From Rhynchopus euleeides (Eukaryota; Euglenozoa; Diplonemea; Diplonemida; Diplonemidae), in contig OY723258.1 in assembly GCA_963210315.1 (NCBI GenBank), forward strand, positions 1,922,001 through 1,986,000: a stretch of 64,000 nt of DNA, read 5' to 3'. Numbering within the stretch: position 1 is the stretch's first letter; each line of letters opens with the position of its first letter. Made by a program: the position numbers and the translations under genes. Below, one piece after another: positions 48,508 through 58,568 of the stretch. Under the pieces are notes generated by a model, which did not search any database, had not been told where the DNA came from, and saw only the letters and a list, made by a program, of their open reading frames with translations.

Positions 48508-50282
48508 ATGGAGGTCGACAACGATAGCTTCTCGTTCTCGCAGGGTGAGACGGTATGTTGCTGTGTGTCTTGTTGTTTCTCTGCACGATGCTCCCCATGG
48601 CGCCATTGCCCCATCCCGCTCATGGGTTGCGCTCGTATGACACCACCCCACCGCCACAGTGCTCGCATGTCTCGTCAGATATCTCCCGGTGCGACCCTGC
48701 CGATGTGCAGGACGGCGTGCCAGACTACGACGCATGGGATATGACCAAGATGAGCGAGCTGTGGTCCCCCCATGAGGTCGCTGGGGGCGAGACCACCCTC
48801 ACCGCCTCTGTGGCTGCACAAGTGTTCCATCGCTCCGACTCGCCCCAATGTAGCCTGCCGGACTACGAGGATTACATCAAGTTCACCGTCCTCCCCCATG
48901 CCGAGCGTGATGCAAGCGAGGCTGGCGACACCGAAGCGTCAACCGGGCGCGCACCCAAGACCAGCAAATCGCAAAAGGACAGCGGCACAGCGCTGAACGT
49001 GGAAGTCATCCGCCGCGTCGTGGAGAAAATTACAGAGGAGGGGGGCATCGAGTCCGCAAGGTTCTCCTTCGTCGACTTCGAGTGCGCTGCCAGCCTCAGC
49101 GCACAGTGCACCCTGCCGTGCGAGGTGGGGATCGTGACGTGCCGCCTGACCCTGAACGACCTTCTGTCTCTGAACGAGGCGGTGCTGGTGGGGCAGCTGC
49201 ACGAGGCCGAGGACAGCCTCGCGGAAGCACACACCCACGGCATCGAGGAGCACACAGAGCTCTACAGCCGCATCGCTGAGCTGCAGGGCCTCCTGCGCGA
49301 CACGCCTGCCACAGGCCACACCTGGTACCACCGCATCCTTCACCCGGGCCTCATCTCGTCTGCCGTCAACCACCGCACCGCGTGCTGCAACGTGGCTGAC
49401 TGCCACGGCATCCCGCTGGAAGGTATCGACGGCGCCGCGAAATCACGCGACGATGCGTACGACATCCTGCTGCAGCTGGAGGAGCACTGCCGCGCGCAGT
49501 GCTTCCACGTCGCGAAGAACCCCGAAGCGGTGCGCCTCTTCCCCCCTCCCAGCCCCACCGAGTGCCGCGCCCTCCTCTTCGGGCACAACGTCGCTGTCGA
49601 GCGCGGCTCCCTCAACAGCATCGCGATGCGCGCACGCGGCGAGGAGGGGGAGGGTCCCTTCAGGTGGGACCTGCCCATCTACGACATCCAACACCTGATC
49701 CAGGCCTTCTACGTCATGGCACGTGAGAAGGCAGGTGCACGCTTCCCTGAGGGGCTCCCGGAGCTTCTGTCATGGCGTGCCATGGACGGGATTGTGCAGT
49801 GGCTCCTGGGGAGCAACCTGCCGATGCTGTGCTCCCACAGGTGCGGCTACCACGACTTCCTGGAGGCGCGCTTCCAGCACATCTACCAGGAGGACGGGAG
49901 GTTCCACTGCGCGCTGCACGATGCGATGTGCACTGCAGAGCGGGTGAGGTTTGTCATGGCGAAGTACTTCCCTGTGCTGCTGGAGGGTGCTGAGATGCGG
50001 CACGCCGTCTCCTCCGAGTGGCCCTCTCTGCCCATGAAGAAGGGGAGCCCGCCGGATGTGGACGTGCAGCGTGCCCTCGATGACCTGAAGACGCACGCCT
50101 GCATATCAGTTTCCGATGGCGAGTTCACCAGCCAGCAGTGGGAGACCCAAGTGAAGGATGACGTGTTTTCTGCGGTGCAGCGCAGCGTCGCGGATGGCAA
50201 CGTCGAAGCAGCTGGAAGGCTGACCCTGTCTTGGTGCATCATGCGCACTGCGCCCATCCTCGCCCTCGGGGAGCTGGCGTAG
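48508..50282 (+). CDS. Maelstrom-domain protein, two exons
   Basis: Exons 48508-48552 and 48660-50282 give 555 residues starting MEVDNDSFSFSQGET. The Maelstrom domain, an RNase H-like fold, spans ~145-450. It has FSFVDFECAASLSAQCTLPCEVG with E170, HRILHPGLI matching the FINPG element, and SHRCGYHDF...GRFHCAL giving C410-x2-H413 and C432. That yields the characteristic Glu-Cys-His-Cys set. Maelstrom acts in the piRNA pathway of animals, and protist versions with ECHC residues have been described in trypanosomatids and Entamoeba; there they are candidates for nuclease or RNA-binding activity. No HMG box is present. A long frame entering from the intron encodes a false signal peptide. The spacer between conserved blocks is longer than in animals. 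Confidence 0.7.
48553..48659 (+). other. Intron of Maelstrom-domain gene
   Basis: A 107-bp phase 0 intron. Donor ACG|GTATGT, acceptor CCGCCACAG|TGC, with a C/A-rich tract before the acceptor. Confidence 0.7.
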
Positions 50283-51483
50283 GCAGTCGAGCAGGATCAA
50301 GGCCTGTGGTGGCGGCATGATTGCCCCTGGAACACACACCGCCGCTGTTCTGTTTGATCCGCAGCATTCGAGAGTTCGCCTTGCATTATCGGGGTGTGTG
50401 TTGTGTGCACCCGCTCAGTGTGGGAGGAAAGTGTTGTATATCAGGGTTACCCCACCCACCCCTGTGCCTCCTCCCACCCAGGGGGGGCGGTGTGGGTATT
50501 TCTCGTTCACACTCAGCGTAGGAGGGAGAGATATATATTCTGTAGAACCCTATCGCTCAGACGTCGAAAAGAGTTTGGGGTGTGGGCTGGCGTGGCATGG
50601 CCACAGCTAGCCATAACCCCCGAACGACCCGCACCGGACAGCCCGCCTGAAAAGGGTTGTCCCCCACGCCAACGTTGCCAAGAACATGGAGAATGTGCGG
50701 AAGAGATAGTGTGGTTTCTGTGTCTGGTTTTCCGGCTTCTCAGCCGGGGGGTCCCGCAAGAGAGTGTGTTGGGCACATATCACCCCCAATCACATCACTC
50801 CCCGCCCCTCTCCTGCTTCCAGTTTAGACCGTGCCCTGTTCTGGGGTGATTCGATGTGACCTTTCGAGGGTGTGCAGGATAAGCAGAGAGTGTTGTGTGA
50901 GTCGTTGTAACACTGTGGTGCGACGTCGCAAAATGGAAATAAAAAATGCGTGAAATCGAAGCAGAGAACCCCTCTGAGGCGTTCTTCGCGTGTTCCGAGC
51001 GGTAGAGCGAAGCGTTCTGTACGGTGCAGACCGACGAATCCAATCCAACATTGTCAAAGGAGCGAAGCGACTTCCTGGGAAGCGACAAAGGGAAACCTGG
51101 GAAGGGGGGGGGGGGAGGGGCACACTTCCTTCTGTTTTGCAAACACCCCACCCCACCCCCCACCCCCCCCCCCCTTGCCGTTCCGTTTTGTGCACGATCA
51201 ACGAAAACCCCTCGGTGGCCATCCTTTTCGCCTCAGACAAAAAGTGACCCCCACACTGCACGAAAAAAGGGGGCTTTTCTCCCCCCCCCCCCGCCCCTGA
51301 ACGGGCGAGCGTCTTATATGCCGACCGCCCCGCCGCCCCCACCCCCCCCCCCTCCCACCGCCAATCTCTTTTATCAGGGATGATGAGCACCTCGGTTTCC
51401 CCACCTCGCCACCCTCCCCACCCCAACCTCCTCAGGTTTCTCTGTCCCCCCCCTCCTCCTCCTCCTCCCCGTCTGATTCACCG
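50283..51483 (+). other. Intergenic, G/C-tract rich
   Basis: No gene seen. G run near 51102-51113 and C runs near 51150-51172, 51281-51292 and 51340-51352. A (CCT)n pyrimidine tract at 51443-51470 precedes the next ATG. Confidence 0.5.
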
Positions 51484-52611
51484 ATGGTTTTTGGCGGATC
51501 TGGAGCGGGGGGGGCGCGGAGCCTCGCAAAGAAAGGCAAGTCGATGCCCAACCTCCGCCACGAGGACCTGAGCCAGAGCTTGGAGAACCTGAGCGGGATC
51601 CTCTCCGAGGAGGTGGGCGGGCGCAGCCTCCGCAGCATGATCGCCGACACCACGCCGCCGGTGTCGCAGCCGCTGCCGCCGCCGCAGCAGCACCGCACCC
51701 GCCACCACCACCACCACGCGCCACACCCTAGCCTCGCCACTGCCACCGCCGCTCCGCCTGCCCTGCGGCGCAGGCGGGGTGACACCCCGCCACCCTCATC
51801 GTTCCCTTCCTCCTCGCCCCCCTCGCCGGGGCGTCCCACACAGGGGGCTGATGCAGCGGAGCTGCGCGCCTCTTGGCAGACGCCGATGCTGTCCGCAGGG
51901 TCCACCGCGCCGCAGAGTGTCGGGAAGAAGGAGTTCAGCATAGTCGGCGCCGGGGGGCGGCGCGACGTCTTCTCCGTGAGCGACTCCGAAACACCGGAGA
52001 ACATCGCGGGGTGCATCCGCGCCGTGCTGCGGGTGCCGGAGGGGGAGGTGGTGGGGCTGCTCGACGCGAAGGGGCGGCATGTCATCGTGGGGGCGCGGTC
52101 CATCGCCCATGGGGGGGTCTACAGCCTCTACCTGCCTGGGCAGACCCGCCAGGCGGCGAGCGTTTCGCCTCGGCGCAGCGGATCGGGGGAGAGCGTCGCG
52201 TCGGGCAGCGGCGCCTCTGCCGGGGTGGGCGGGCAGAGGAGGAATGGAGGCGGTGTCGGTGGTGGTGGCGGCAGCCAAGCAGCAGTGGCCTTGCCCTACC
52301 TCTACGCCACAATGGTCGCAGGGTTCTTCCTCGCCGCCCTGCTCGCCGCGGCGTCTCTCGGTGTGGGGTTCTACAGCGATGCGGGGGTGCTGCTGGTGAC
52401 GGGGCATGCGCCGTCCCCCGATGCCTCCCTCCCCGCCTGCTGGAGGAACGACGGGGGGGAGCTGTTGGTCCGTGCGCTGAGCCCGTATGGCATCATCACG
52501 GATTACCCTCTCGATGTGGGGTATAACCAGGTGCATGACATGTACTCAATGAAGATCAAGGTTGCAGGTGGGGACCGCGTGCATATTGTGCATCAGGAGC
52601 GTCCGCGGTAG
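51484..52611 (+). CDS. Single-pass membrane protein with ubiquitin-like region
   Basis: A 375-residue protein with no recognised family. Residues 1-60 have a polar helical start (RSLAKKGKSMPNLRHEDLSQSLENLSG). Residues ~60-140 are Pro/Ser/His-rich and probably disordered. Residues ~155-222 may form a ubiquitin-like beta-grasp (KKEFSIVGAGGRRDVFSVSDSETPENIAGCIRAVLRV, then GGVYSLYLPG). A Gly/Ser linker leads to one transmembrane helix at ~272-297. The last ~75 residues would lie in the lumen or outside (two Cys-free motifs, LDVGYNQVHDMYSM). No signal peptide, so insertion is probably by the internal helix. Function unknown. Confidence 0.65.
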   Translation: MVFGGSGAGGARSLAKKGKSMPNLRHEDLSQSLENLSGILSEEVGGRSLRSMIADTTPPVSQPLPPPQQHRTRHHHHHAPHPSLATATAAPPALRRRRGDTPPPSSFPSSSPPSPGRPTQGADAAELRASWQTPMLSAGSTAPQSVGKKEFSIVGAGGRRDVFSVSDSETPENIAGCIRAVLRVPEGEVVGLLDAKGRHVIVGARSIAHGGVYSLYLPGQTRQAASVSPRRSGSGESVASGSGASAGVGGQRRNGGGVGGGGGSQAAVALPYLYATMVAGFFLAALLAAASLGVGFYSDAGVLLVTGHAPSPDASLPACWRNDGGELLVRALSPYGIITDYPLDVGYNQVHDMYSMKIKVAGGDRVHIVHQERPR

Positions 52612-53236
52612 GTTCGGGGGGAAGATGCGGCAATGCTGCGCAATGGTGGTTCCGAAGCTGAAGAGGTGGGAGGAGAGTGTGGGTTCTGTGTCGCGCTACG
52701 GCGGGGGGTCGGGGGGGAGAGGGGGGGGGGGGTCCTGGGGGGGGGGGCTTTAGATCGCCGCTCTTCCGGTCTTCCGATCTTCTGCTGAAACCAGGGAGCC
52801 AAACTGGATATTGCGTGTTGCATTCCGACCCCTTGAAACAGTTTATCACTTGAAGCCCTGCTGGTTAAAACAACTTATTGCGACCGCAGGCTCCATATTA
52901 CTGCGCCACCTCCACAGGGCAGGGGTCGGGGTCGGGATAAGTGTGGTACCCCAAGGGGCGTCCCCTCGATCCCAGGCCCAAATGAGGTCAGGCTCCCCCG
53001 TCGATGTGCCTTGCGAGGCGGTGCCATCAGGGCGATTCTTTACACTTCCCCAGCTCTGCTGGGCAATACCCAACGCCCGCCGGTGGCAAGCAGGATGCTG
53101 GCCCAATGCTTCTTCCGTGCAGCCCTGTTAATGTGTCGTGGTGCGGTGGCATCAAAGCGTCAAGGTCATGATACTGTGAGGGGGCAGCTTTTCAACCGTG
53201 CAGCTAGCATCCAACCTATTTATTGCCATCTGCTCG
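52612..53236 (+). other. Intergenic
   Basis: A G-rich stretch at 52690-52750. No gene seen. Confidence 0.5.
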
Positions 53237-53332
53237 GGGGGCCTCGCTACCAGTCACAGCTCGTCAGTCAGTGAGGGGAAGTGGGGCTGTTCGCTTTGTT
53301 CTCACTTAGTCACATCTGGTAGCGAGGCCCCC
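53237..53332 (+). mobile_element. Palindromic MITE-like element, short subtype B
   Basis: A 96-bp member with ends GGGGGCCTCGCTACC and GGTAGCGAGGCCCCC, and the subtype B interior GTCAGTCAGTGAGGGGAAGT in inverted order. Flanks are TCG and TCA, one mismatch, so it is probably older. Confidence 0.75.
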
Positions 53333-55294
53333 TCATCAGCCTTGAACCGGCCGATGGGGAAGGGCTTGCACCTATCATTCAGTGTAGATCATCAGCGCAA
53401 AGGGGCATCCCCAGGTTGAGGATCGACCCCTGGGGAATGTGCTGCCGCTTTCGAGAGCTTCTGCCAGGGCCAACACAAGCAGGAAACTGTTGATCAAATA
53501 CTTATTCGTTTGCGAAAAAAAGCGTTTCCAGCCCTGCCCAACAGGCTGTGGAATGCACAATGTTGTCGAATATTGCCAACGTCTGTCCCGGGGTTGCTCG
53601 ATTTCTCTCCATATGAGATCCTCTCGGTGAGCCGACTGCATAGATGCACCACCCTAGCAGGGGCGTGTGGGTGGGGGGTGTCTTGCAATACAGCGAAGAC
53701 TTCCATCGTTCTTTCTCTTTATTCTCATTTTTGCGGGCGCATGGTTTCCAGGCAGGCTGCCCATAGACTCGTGTTTTGCTTCCGCACACTTCAATGTGAG
53801 CGGAACGTGTGACGTGCGTTTGCTCCCTGCCCGTGCCCTCCTCCTTCACGCCTTCATTTCACGCCTCCAGCAACCAGCTACTGCATCACAGCCTATTGTC
53901 TCCTCCAACGAAACTTTACCCATACATCGCGATATGTGTGTGTCTGTCGGAAGAGTCACCACAGGAGGGCGAACCAAGGGTATGGTGCTGGCCACGCTAC
54001 TGCGTGGTGGCAACGAGTAAGCGTTTGAAACACAGCGCAGAGCCACATGTTCTGACATAGCATCACCCTAGGCTGCGGAGACCCGCCTATTTCCGTCGGC
54101 GAATAGAGGCCGTGTTTTTTTCTGATGCCCAGCTAGCTCCCTTTCCGGCCTGGATGAGTCGGTTTCATAGAGGCATGGTGGGAAAGCAGAAGGGCGGGGT
54201 CACCGTCATCAGGCGAGGGTTTTCCGCATGGGTCAAATCGCTCGCCGCTGTCTGCCTGTGACCCTTTTCCGCTGTTGAAGAAGCTACGGTTTTGTTTTAG
54301 TGCAGCACTTCACCCCACACGCGCGCATCAGCGGGGCGGCATGTCCATCCGCTAAAAAGCCTGATCAGCGCATTCACCATCAGGGGGTGTTGTTGTCTCA
54401 CTCCGGCCTGCGGGTGTCATCGAACCCCCCTCCAGAGCGCTGCGAAAAGTATTTCCCCTCTGTGTTGTGTGCCTCCTTCCCCACCCCTTCCTCTTCCGAT
54501 CACATTCTGAATGCCATCCAACCCCCGGGTGGGTTTCGCCTTAGCATGGGTGCCACTGCCGGTGGCACCAGCCCATGTTTGTTGCCAAGAAGGCCAAAGA
54601 AGGCAGAACGAATGCCACACCTGGCCATCATATGGCTCCTTGTCTCAGTAGCAGCAGAACAGCCTCCGTCAACAATAGAAGGTATGTGTGTGTGTGTGTG
54701 AACACCCTACACTAAACAAACAGGTAGCGTGTGTGTGTGTTGCGTGGTCCCCACTTTGAGTGGGCCGACCCAATGCGGGCCGTGGCCCACTGTGTAATAG
54801 TGGAGGTGGTGGTATCCGATTCCACACGATGCCACCCTACACGAAGCAGAACTGTTAACGCATGTGTGTGTGTGTGGATGTATACAGGGCCAATAGAGCG
54901 CATCTTTGCAGCAGAGCCCCCAACACCCCCACGCCAGGGTGTCATCGCGAGCACCATAGAACCTCCCCCCCCCTTGGGGGCTGTGCACGGTATACACAGA
55001 GCCGCTGGGACCCCCCCCAGCGGCCCACCCGACACCCAGTGTGGGTGCCTGCTGCAGGCAGGTGTTGAGGCTGGGGCTGCTAACACAATCGCAACCATCA
55101 CCACCACCCCCCCCCCCCCCACACTCCCCTCCACGCCCTTCATTTTGCAATATGGAGTGGGGGGGGGGATCGGGTTGTCTGTTAAGGTTGATTCCCCTCC
55201 CCTTCCACCCCTCCCCTCCACAGCGCTACCATCCCAACAGTACACAGGCCGCCCCCACCACCCCCCCCCCTCTTATGGGCCGTGCTGCCGCACG
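53333..55294 (+). other. Intergenic with GT microsatellites
   Basis: Mostly featureless. (GT)n runs occur near 54685-54700, 54729-54740 and 54862-54873, and a C run near 55110-55121. One possible exon is noted separately at 54612. No accepted gene before 55295. Confidence 0.45.
54612..54681 (+). other. Possible signal-peptide exon
   Basis: A short frame, MPHLAIIWLLVSVAAEQPPSTIE, looks like a cleavable signal peptide and ends at GTATGTGTGTG, matching the GTATG donor used elsewhere. I could not find a convincing second exon. It may be chance. Confidence 0.2.
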
Positions 55295-56470
55295 ATGGGG
55301 GGCGACTCGCCTGACCCCAGCACGAAGGCGTTGCTGTCTGCGATGATGGACGACCTCCTCTGCACCGAGGAGCCCCAGCAGCTCGCCGAGGCGCTGCGCC
55401 AGCAGCAGGAGCACGGCAGCCGCACCCTGCTCCGCAGGATCCGTCTCCAGCAGGAGCTGCGCGTGCTGGAGCGCGGGGCGCCCGCCGCATACAACCTCCT
55501 CACACTCTACGACACGGCACGCAGGCAGATCGATGAGGACGGCTCCCTCCACCCCGCACTCGAGTCGGCGCTGCTCAGCCACGTCCAGGCTGGCAGCACC
55601 GCCGCCACACCATCACCCCCACCGCCACCACCACCCATCTGGCGCAACACGGCCCTCCTCCGATCAGCCGGGGCCTCCACAGGCAGGGCACTCCCTGCGT
55701 GCCGCACGGCGAGGCGGCGCCTCGATGAGGTGTACCCTGCGACGGACGCACGGCATGCCCTGACGGTGGGGGTGTGTGAGAGGCCCCACCTGGCGGGCCT
55801 GCAGGCAGCGATGCGGGGTAGGGTTGAAGCGGAGCGGCAGCGCCTCCACAGGGCAGACGCCGCGCGCGCCGACGCGTGGGTCGACGCGGAGGCGGCCCGC
55901 ATGCTGCAGGTGCCGGAGGCGCTGGTGCGGCATTCTTTTGGTGGGCTGAAGGGTGTCGCCTACACCCAGCAGCGCAGGCTGCTGGAAGCCGTCGCCAGGC
56001 AGAGGCGGCGTGTCCTGGGGGCGTGCCCCCCTGGCCCTAGCCGCTCCCTGCTATTCCCCCGCGCTGCCCTGGGCACCGCCGTGGGTGGTGTGGGAGGTGC
56101 TGTGGAGCAGCAGCCGCATGGCAACGGTGATGTGTTCCTCCGCCGACTCGTCTCATCAGGGCACCTCACGCAGGGCGTGCTGACCGCGCCCTTCCGCAGC
56201 GGGGGGTCTGCTAGCCGATGCGCCACACTGGACGACCTGCTGGGAGGGTCCTGGGTGGGCGAGGGGGTGTCGGTTTCCCAGGCGGAGGATGCTGTGGATG
56301 CGCTGCGCGCCACCCTGGTGGCAGGGCCGCCGGCGGGGTGTCGGGACAAGGGAGTGTATGAGCAGGCCGCCAGAGATGTGGAATCGCTCCAGCATGTGAT
56401 GGACACGGTGCTCAACAGTGCCGAGGTGAGGGCGGAGGAGGAGGAGCAGGAGGAGGAAGCGGTGGGTTGA
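55295..56470 (+). CDS. Unrecognised 391-residue Arg/Ala-rich helical protein
   Basis: Starts MGGDSPDPSTKALLSAMMDDLL after a C-rich leader. The longer upstream frame is low-complexity and crosses several AGs. The first ~110 residues are helical and Leu/Arg/Gln-rich (LAEALRQQQEHGSRTLLRRIRLQQELRVLERG). A Pro run at ~109-116 is followed by more Ala/Arg-rich helix (AAMRGRVEAERQRLHRADAARADAWVDAEAARMLQ) and an acidic C terminus. No domain recognised and no membrane segment. Codon use and composition match neighbouring genes, so I take it as real. Confidence 0.6.
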   Translation: MGGDSPDPSTKALLSAMMDDLLCTEEPQQLAEALRQQQEHGSRTLLRRIRLQQELRVLERGAPAAYNLLTLYDTARRQIDEDGSLHPALESALLSHVQAGSTAATPSPPPPPPPIWRNTALLRSAGASTGRALPACRTARRRLDEVYPATDARHALTVGVCERPHLAGLQAAMRGRVEAERQRLHRADAARADAWVDAEAARMLQVPEALVRHSFGGLKGVAYTQQRRLLEAVARQRRRVLGACPPGPSRSLLFPRAALGTAVGGVGGAVEQQPHGNGDVFLRRLVSSGHLTQGVLTAPFRSGGSASRCATLDDLLGGSWVGEGVSVSQAEDAVDALRATLVAGPPAGCRDKGVYEQAARDVESLQHVMDTVLNSAEVRAEEEEQEEEAVG

Positions 56471-56869
56471 ACAGGGGGGGGGGGGGAGGGAGGGACCTCT
56501 TGTGGGCTCAATATTGTGACCAGTATTGTGCAGCCCATGGGCTCTGGAGGGTGGGGGGGGGGGGATCTACCCCTGCCTTGATTGCAAAGCTGTGAGGGTA
56601 GATCGAGAGGGTGATGCCCAGGTTCTTAGAGAAGGAGGGTGCCCACCCACTCCACCACCCCACCCCACCCCCACCCCCGGATCCTCCATCAGCTCTCTCT
56701 CTTTGTGATGTTCTTTCGGCGCGTATGCCACTGTGACATGTCAAGAAGGGGGTGTCGTTGGAAGAAACGCCTGGTCATCAGGCAGCGCCTCGTGCTGTTG
56801 AGGCAACCATCGCATGTATCGGTCGTGCGCGCCTTACAGCACAACGAACAAGACGGTCGTTGTCGCCGT
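56471..56869 (+). other. Intergenic
   Basis: G runs at 56476-56487 and 56551-56563. No gene seen. The sequence grades into the SSU rRNA fragment. Confidence 0.5.
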
Positions 56870-57077
56870 TTGGTCGAGGATGGCGAGCTGCCGGACCTGG
56901 GCTGCCACAGTGGTGGTCTCGAGCGAGGCCTTTCACCATGGCTGGGATCGAAGGTGATCAGATACCGTCGTAGTCCACCATCAGGATCGAAGGGTGCACC
57001 ACTATGGCTCCCCTTGAAATGGGAAATCAAAGATTATGGTTTCAGGGGGGAGTACATTCGCAAGGCTGAAACTTAAA
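56870..57077 (+). rRNA. SSU rRNA fragment, 5' piece (interrupted)
   Basis: From about 56937 the sequence follows SSU rRNA: GGGATCGAAGGTGATCAGA, then TACCGTCGTAGTCCA, GAAATCAAAG, AGGGGGGAGTAC and TTCGCAAGGCTGAAACTT. The part 56870-56936 is a weaker match. It stops at CTTAAA, where a transposon begins, and resumes at 61704. No other part of an rRNA operon is nearby, so it is a dispersed fragment. The GTAC-TTCGCAAG form is euglenozoan-like, from recalled sequences. Confidence 0.85.
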
Positions 57078-57163
57078 AACCCTGTGCCTGGAATTTTGAC
57101 CGAGTTACACGGTGGACTCCAGCGGGGGTAGGGTAACCCTTTTCGGGAGTCTCAACTAGGGGG

Positions 57164-57230
57164 AGTCCAACTCCCGCTAGCGGGAGTCTATACTCCCGCT
57201 AGCGGGAGTCTGACTCCCCCTAGCGGGAGT
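57164..57230 (+). repeat. Left subterminal palindrome array
   Basis: Three copies of the 18-bp palindrome ACTCCCGCTAGCGGGAGT or ACTCCCCCTAGCGGGAGT, at 57170-57187, 57192-57209 and 57213-57230. Half-sites lie further left. Probable binding sites of an element-encoded protein. Confidence 0.85.
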
Positions 57231-57363
57231 CTTTTCACCTATTTTCACTCATTTTTCCCATGATACCTATGCAATGTGGCACTCGTCACTGAAGTACAGC
57301 CACACACACACACACCAAACGGACGTTTCCACCCATCCCAGCTCGCAGACCTGATTCACAAAA

Positions 57364-58365
57364 ATGGGGAAGACGACAACGAAGCCGGCAGTGAAGGTGG
57401 CAGCGAAGCCGGCGGCGAAGTCGAGTAAGAAGAAGAAGAGCGCAGAGAGTCCCGAGGCTGCGGAGGCGACGAACATTGTGGCTGATCTTTGCACGGCCTT
57501 CCTCGTTAAAAAAGGGGGAAGTGTGCTGACACTGGGATCCATTAGAAGGCTCCTAGCAACGGTGTTGGCCGGCAAGGAGATCAACAAGCACAGCCCCCAG
57601 GTGGCCAACGCCATCACCGCCGTATTCCCTGACATGGACAAGCTCGCTGTGAGGGAGGTCGAGATGATGCAGAAGGACGGCACCCTCCCCGCCACCTACA
57701 GGGTTGAGGTGAAGCGCGGGAAGGTGCAAGACACCAAGTTGGTGGGTGTCACCCTCAAGCCAAAGATGCCCTTGGCTTGGGCGGAGGAGGGCCACAAGAA
57801 GAATCCGCTGTACCAGCGGGTCCTTGCTGCACTTGCCCCGGCCTACAAGGAGGTCGAGATGAACAACGTGTACACTGCCGTGCAGCAGGAGGAGGATACT
57901 ACGACGAAGAATGTGATGCAGCACTTCCCGGTGGTCACCCCGTTGCCTGGGGCAGCCAACGTGCATGTGGTGATGCTCGAGGGGCTGTTGACCCGGGTTG
58001 AGTTTTCAGTGACAGGCCTGCAGGTGTCGCTGACGTGTCTTCGCGTGGTCCACGAGGGTTCGACAATCCCCAGCGGCACATACACCGCCACCTATTTCCT
58101 CCCCAGGAGCCCTGCCGATGGCGAGCCCATCACCTGCGAGCAGGTGGAGGGGCAGTTGGCCCTGTGGAAGGTCACCGTTCCTTTGGAACAGCCCCGCGCC
58201 ACGGTGACCGGCTCAGGCCAGGCCAACACCTCCACCGTGGGGAGGTACAAGGACCTGCTGGGGATCGACCTCGCACAGCCTGAGGTCCCCGACACAGAGG
58301 AAGAAGCCCCTCCGAGCATCCCGCAGGCCATCACAGTGGAGGAGGACGACATGGACACCCTCTGA
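57364..58365 (+). CDS. Transposon-borne protein 1 (possible DNA-binding accessory)
   Basis: A 333-residue protein inside the inner element. Residues 1-35 are Lys/Ala-rich (KTTTKPAVKVAAKPAAKSSKKKKS), like a basic DNA-binding or nuclear-localisation tail. Residues ~40-110 are helical (NIVADLCTAFLVKKGG, SIRRLLATVLAGKEINKH). The remainder is beta-rich with few Cys, ending in an acidic tail (VPDTEEEAPPS, VEEDDMDTL). No family recognised. By analogy with TnpA of CACTA elements it may bind the subterminal palindromes; this rests only on position and charge. The frame is intact. It begins ~100 bp inside the left inverted repeat. Confidence 0.65.
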   Translation: MGKTTTKPAVKVAAKPAAKSSKKKKSAESPEAAEATNIVADLCTAFLVKKGGSVLTLGSIRRLLATVLAGKEINKHSPQVANAITAVFPDMDKLAVREVEMMQKDGTLPATYRVEVKRGKVQDTKLVGVTLKPKMPLAWAEEGHKKNPLYQRVLAALAPAYKEVEMNNVYTAVQQEEDTTTKNVMQHFPVVTPLPGAANVHVVMLEGLLTRVEFSVTGLQVSLTCLRVVHEGSTIPSGTYTATYFLPRSPADGEPITCEQVEGQLALWKVTVPLEQPRATVTGSGQANTSTVGRYKDLLGIDLAQPEVPDTEEEAPPSIPQAITVEEDDMDTL

Positions 58366-58568
58366 GGGAAGCTGGCTGTGCATCAGCCTGCGGAAGTTGA
58401 ATGATCAGACTGTCATGGAAGCCACAAACCCCACACTCCAAAACATCGACAGTTTTTTCGCTTGGCTACATCTGACGTGGTGTGTGTGTTGCAACCTTAT
58501 TCGGCTCCACTCACACTCGCTCTCACAGGTGTCACAGGGGGTATTTTCAAGACCCATGCCATCGAACC

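Noticed and set aside
48555..48659. Signal peptide MLLCVLLFLCTML at the start of the Maelstrom frame
   Set aside because: It lies inside a GTATGT...CCACAG intron. Splicing joins a short exon (MEVDNDSFSF) to the conserved body.
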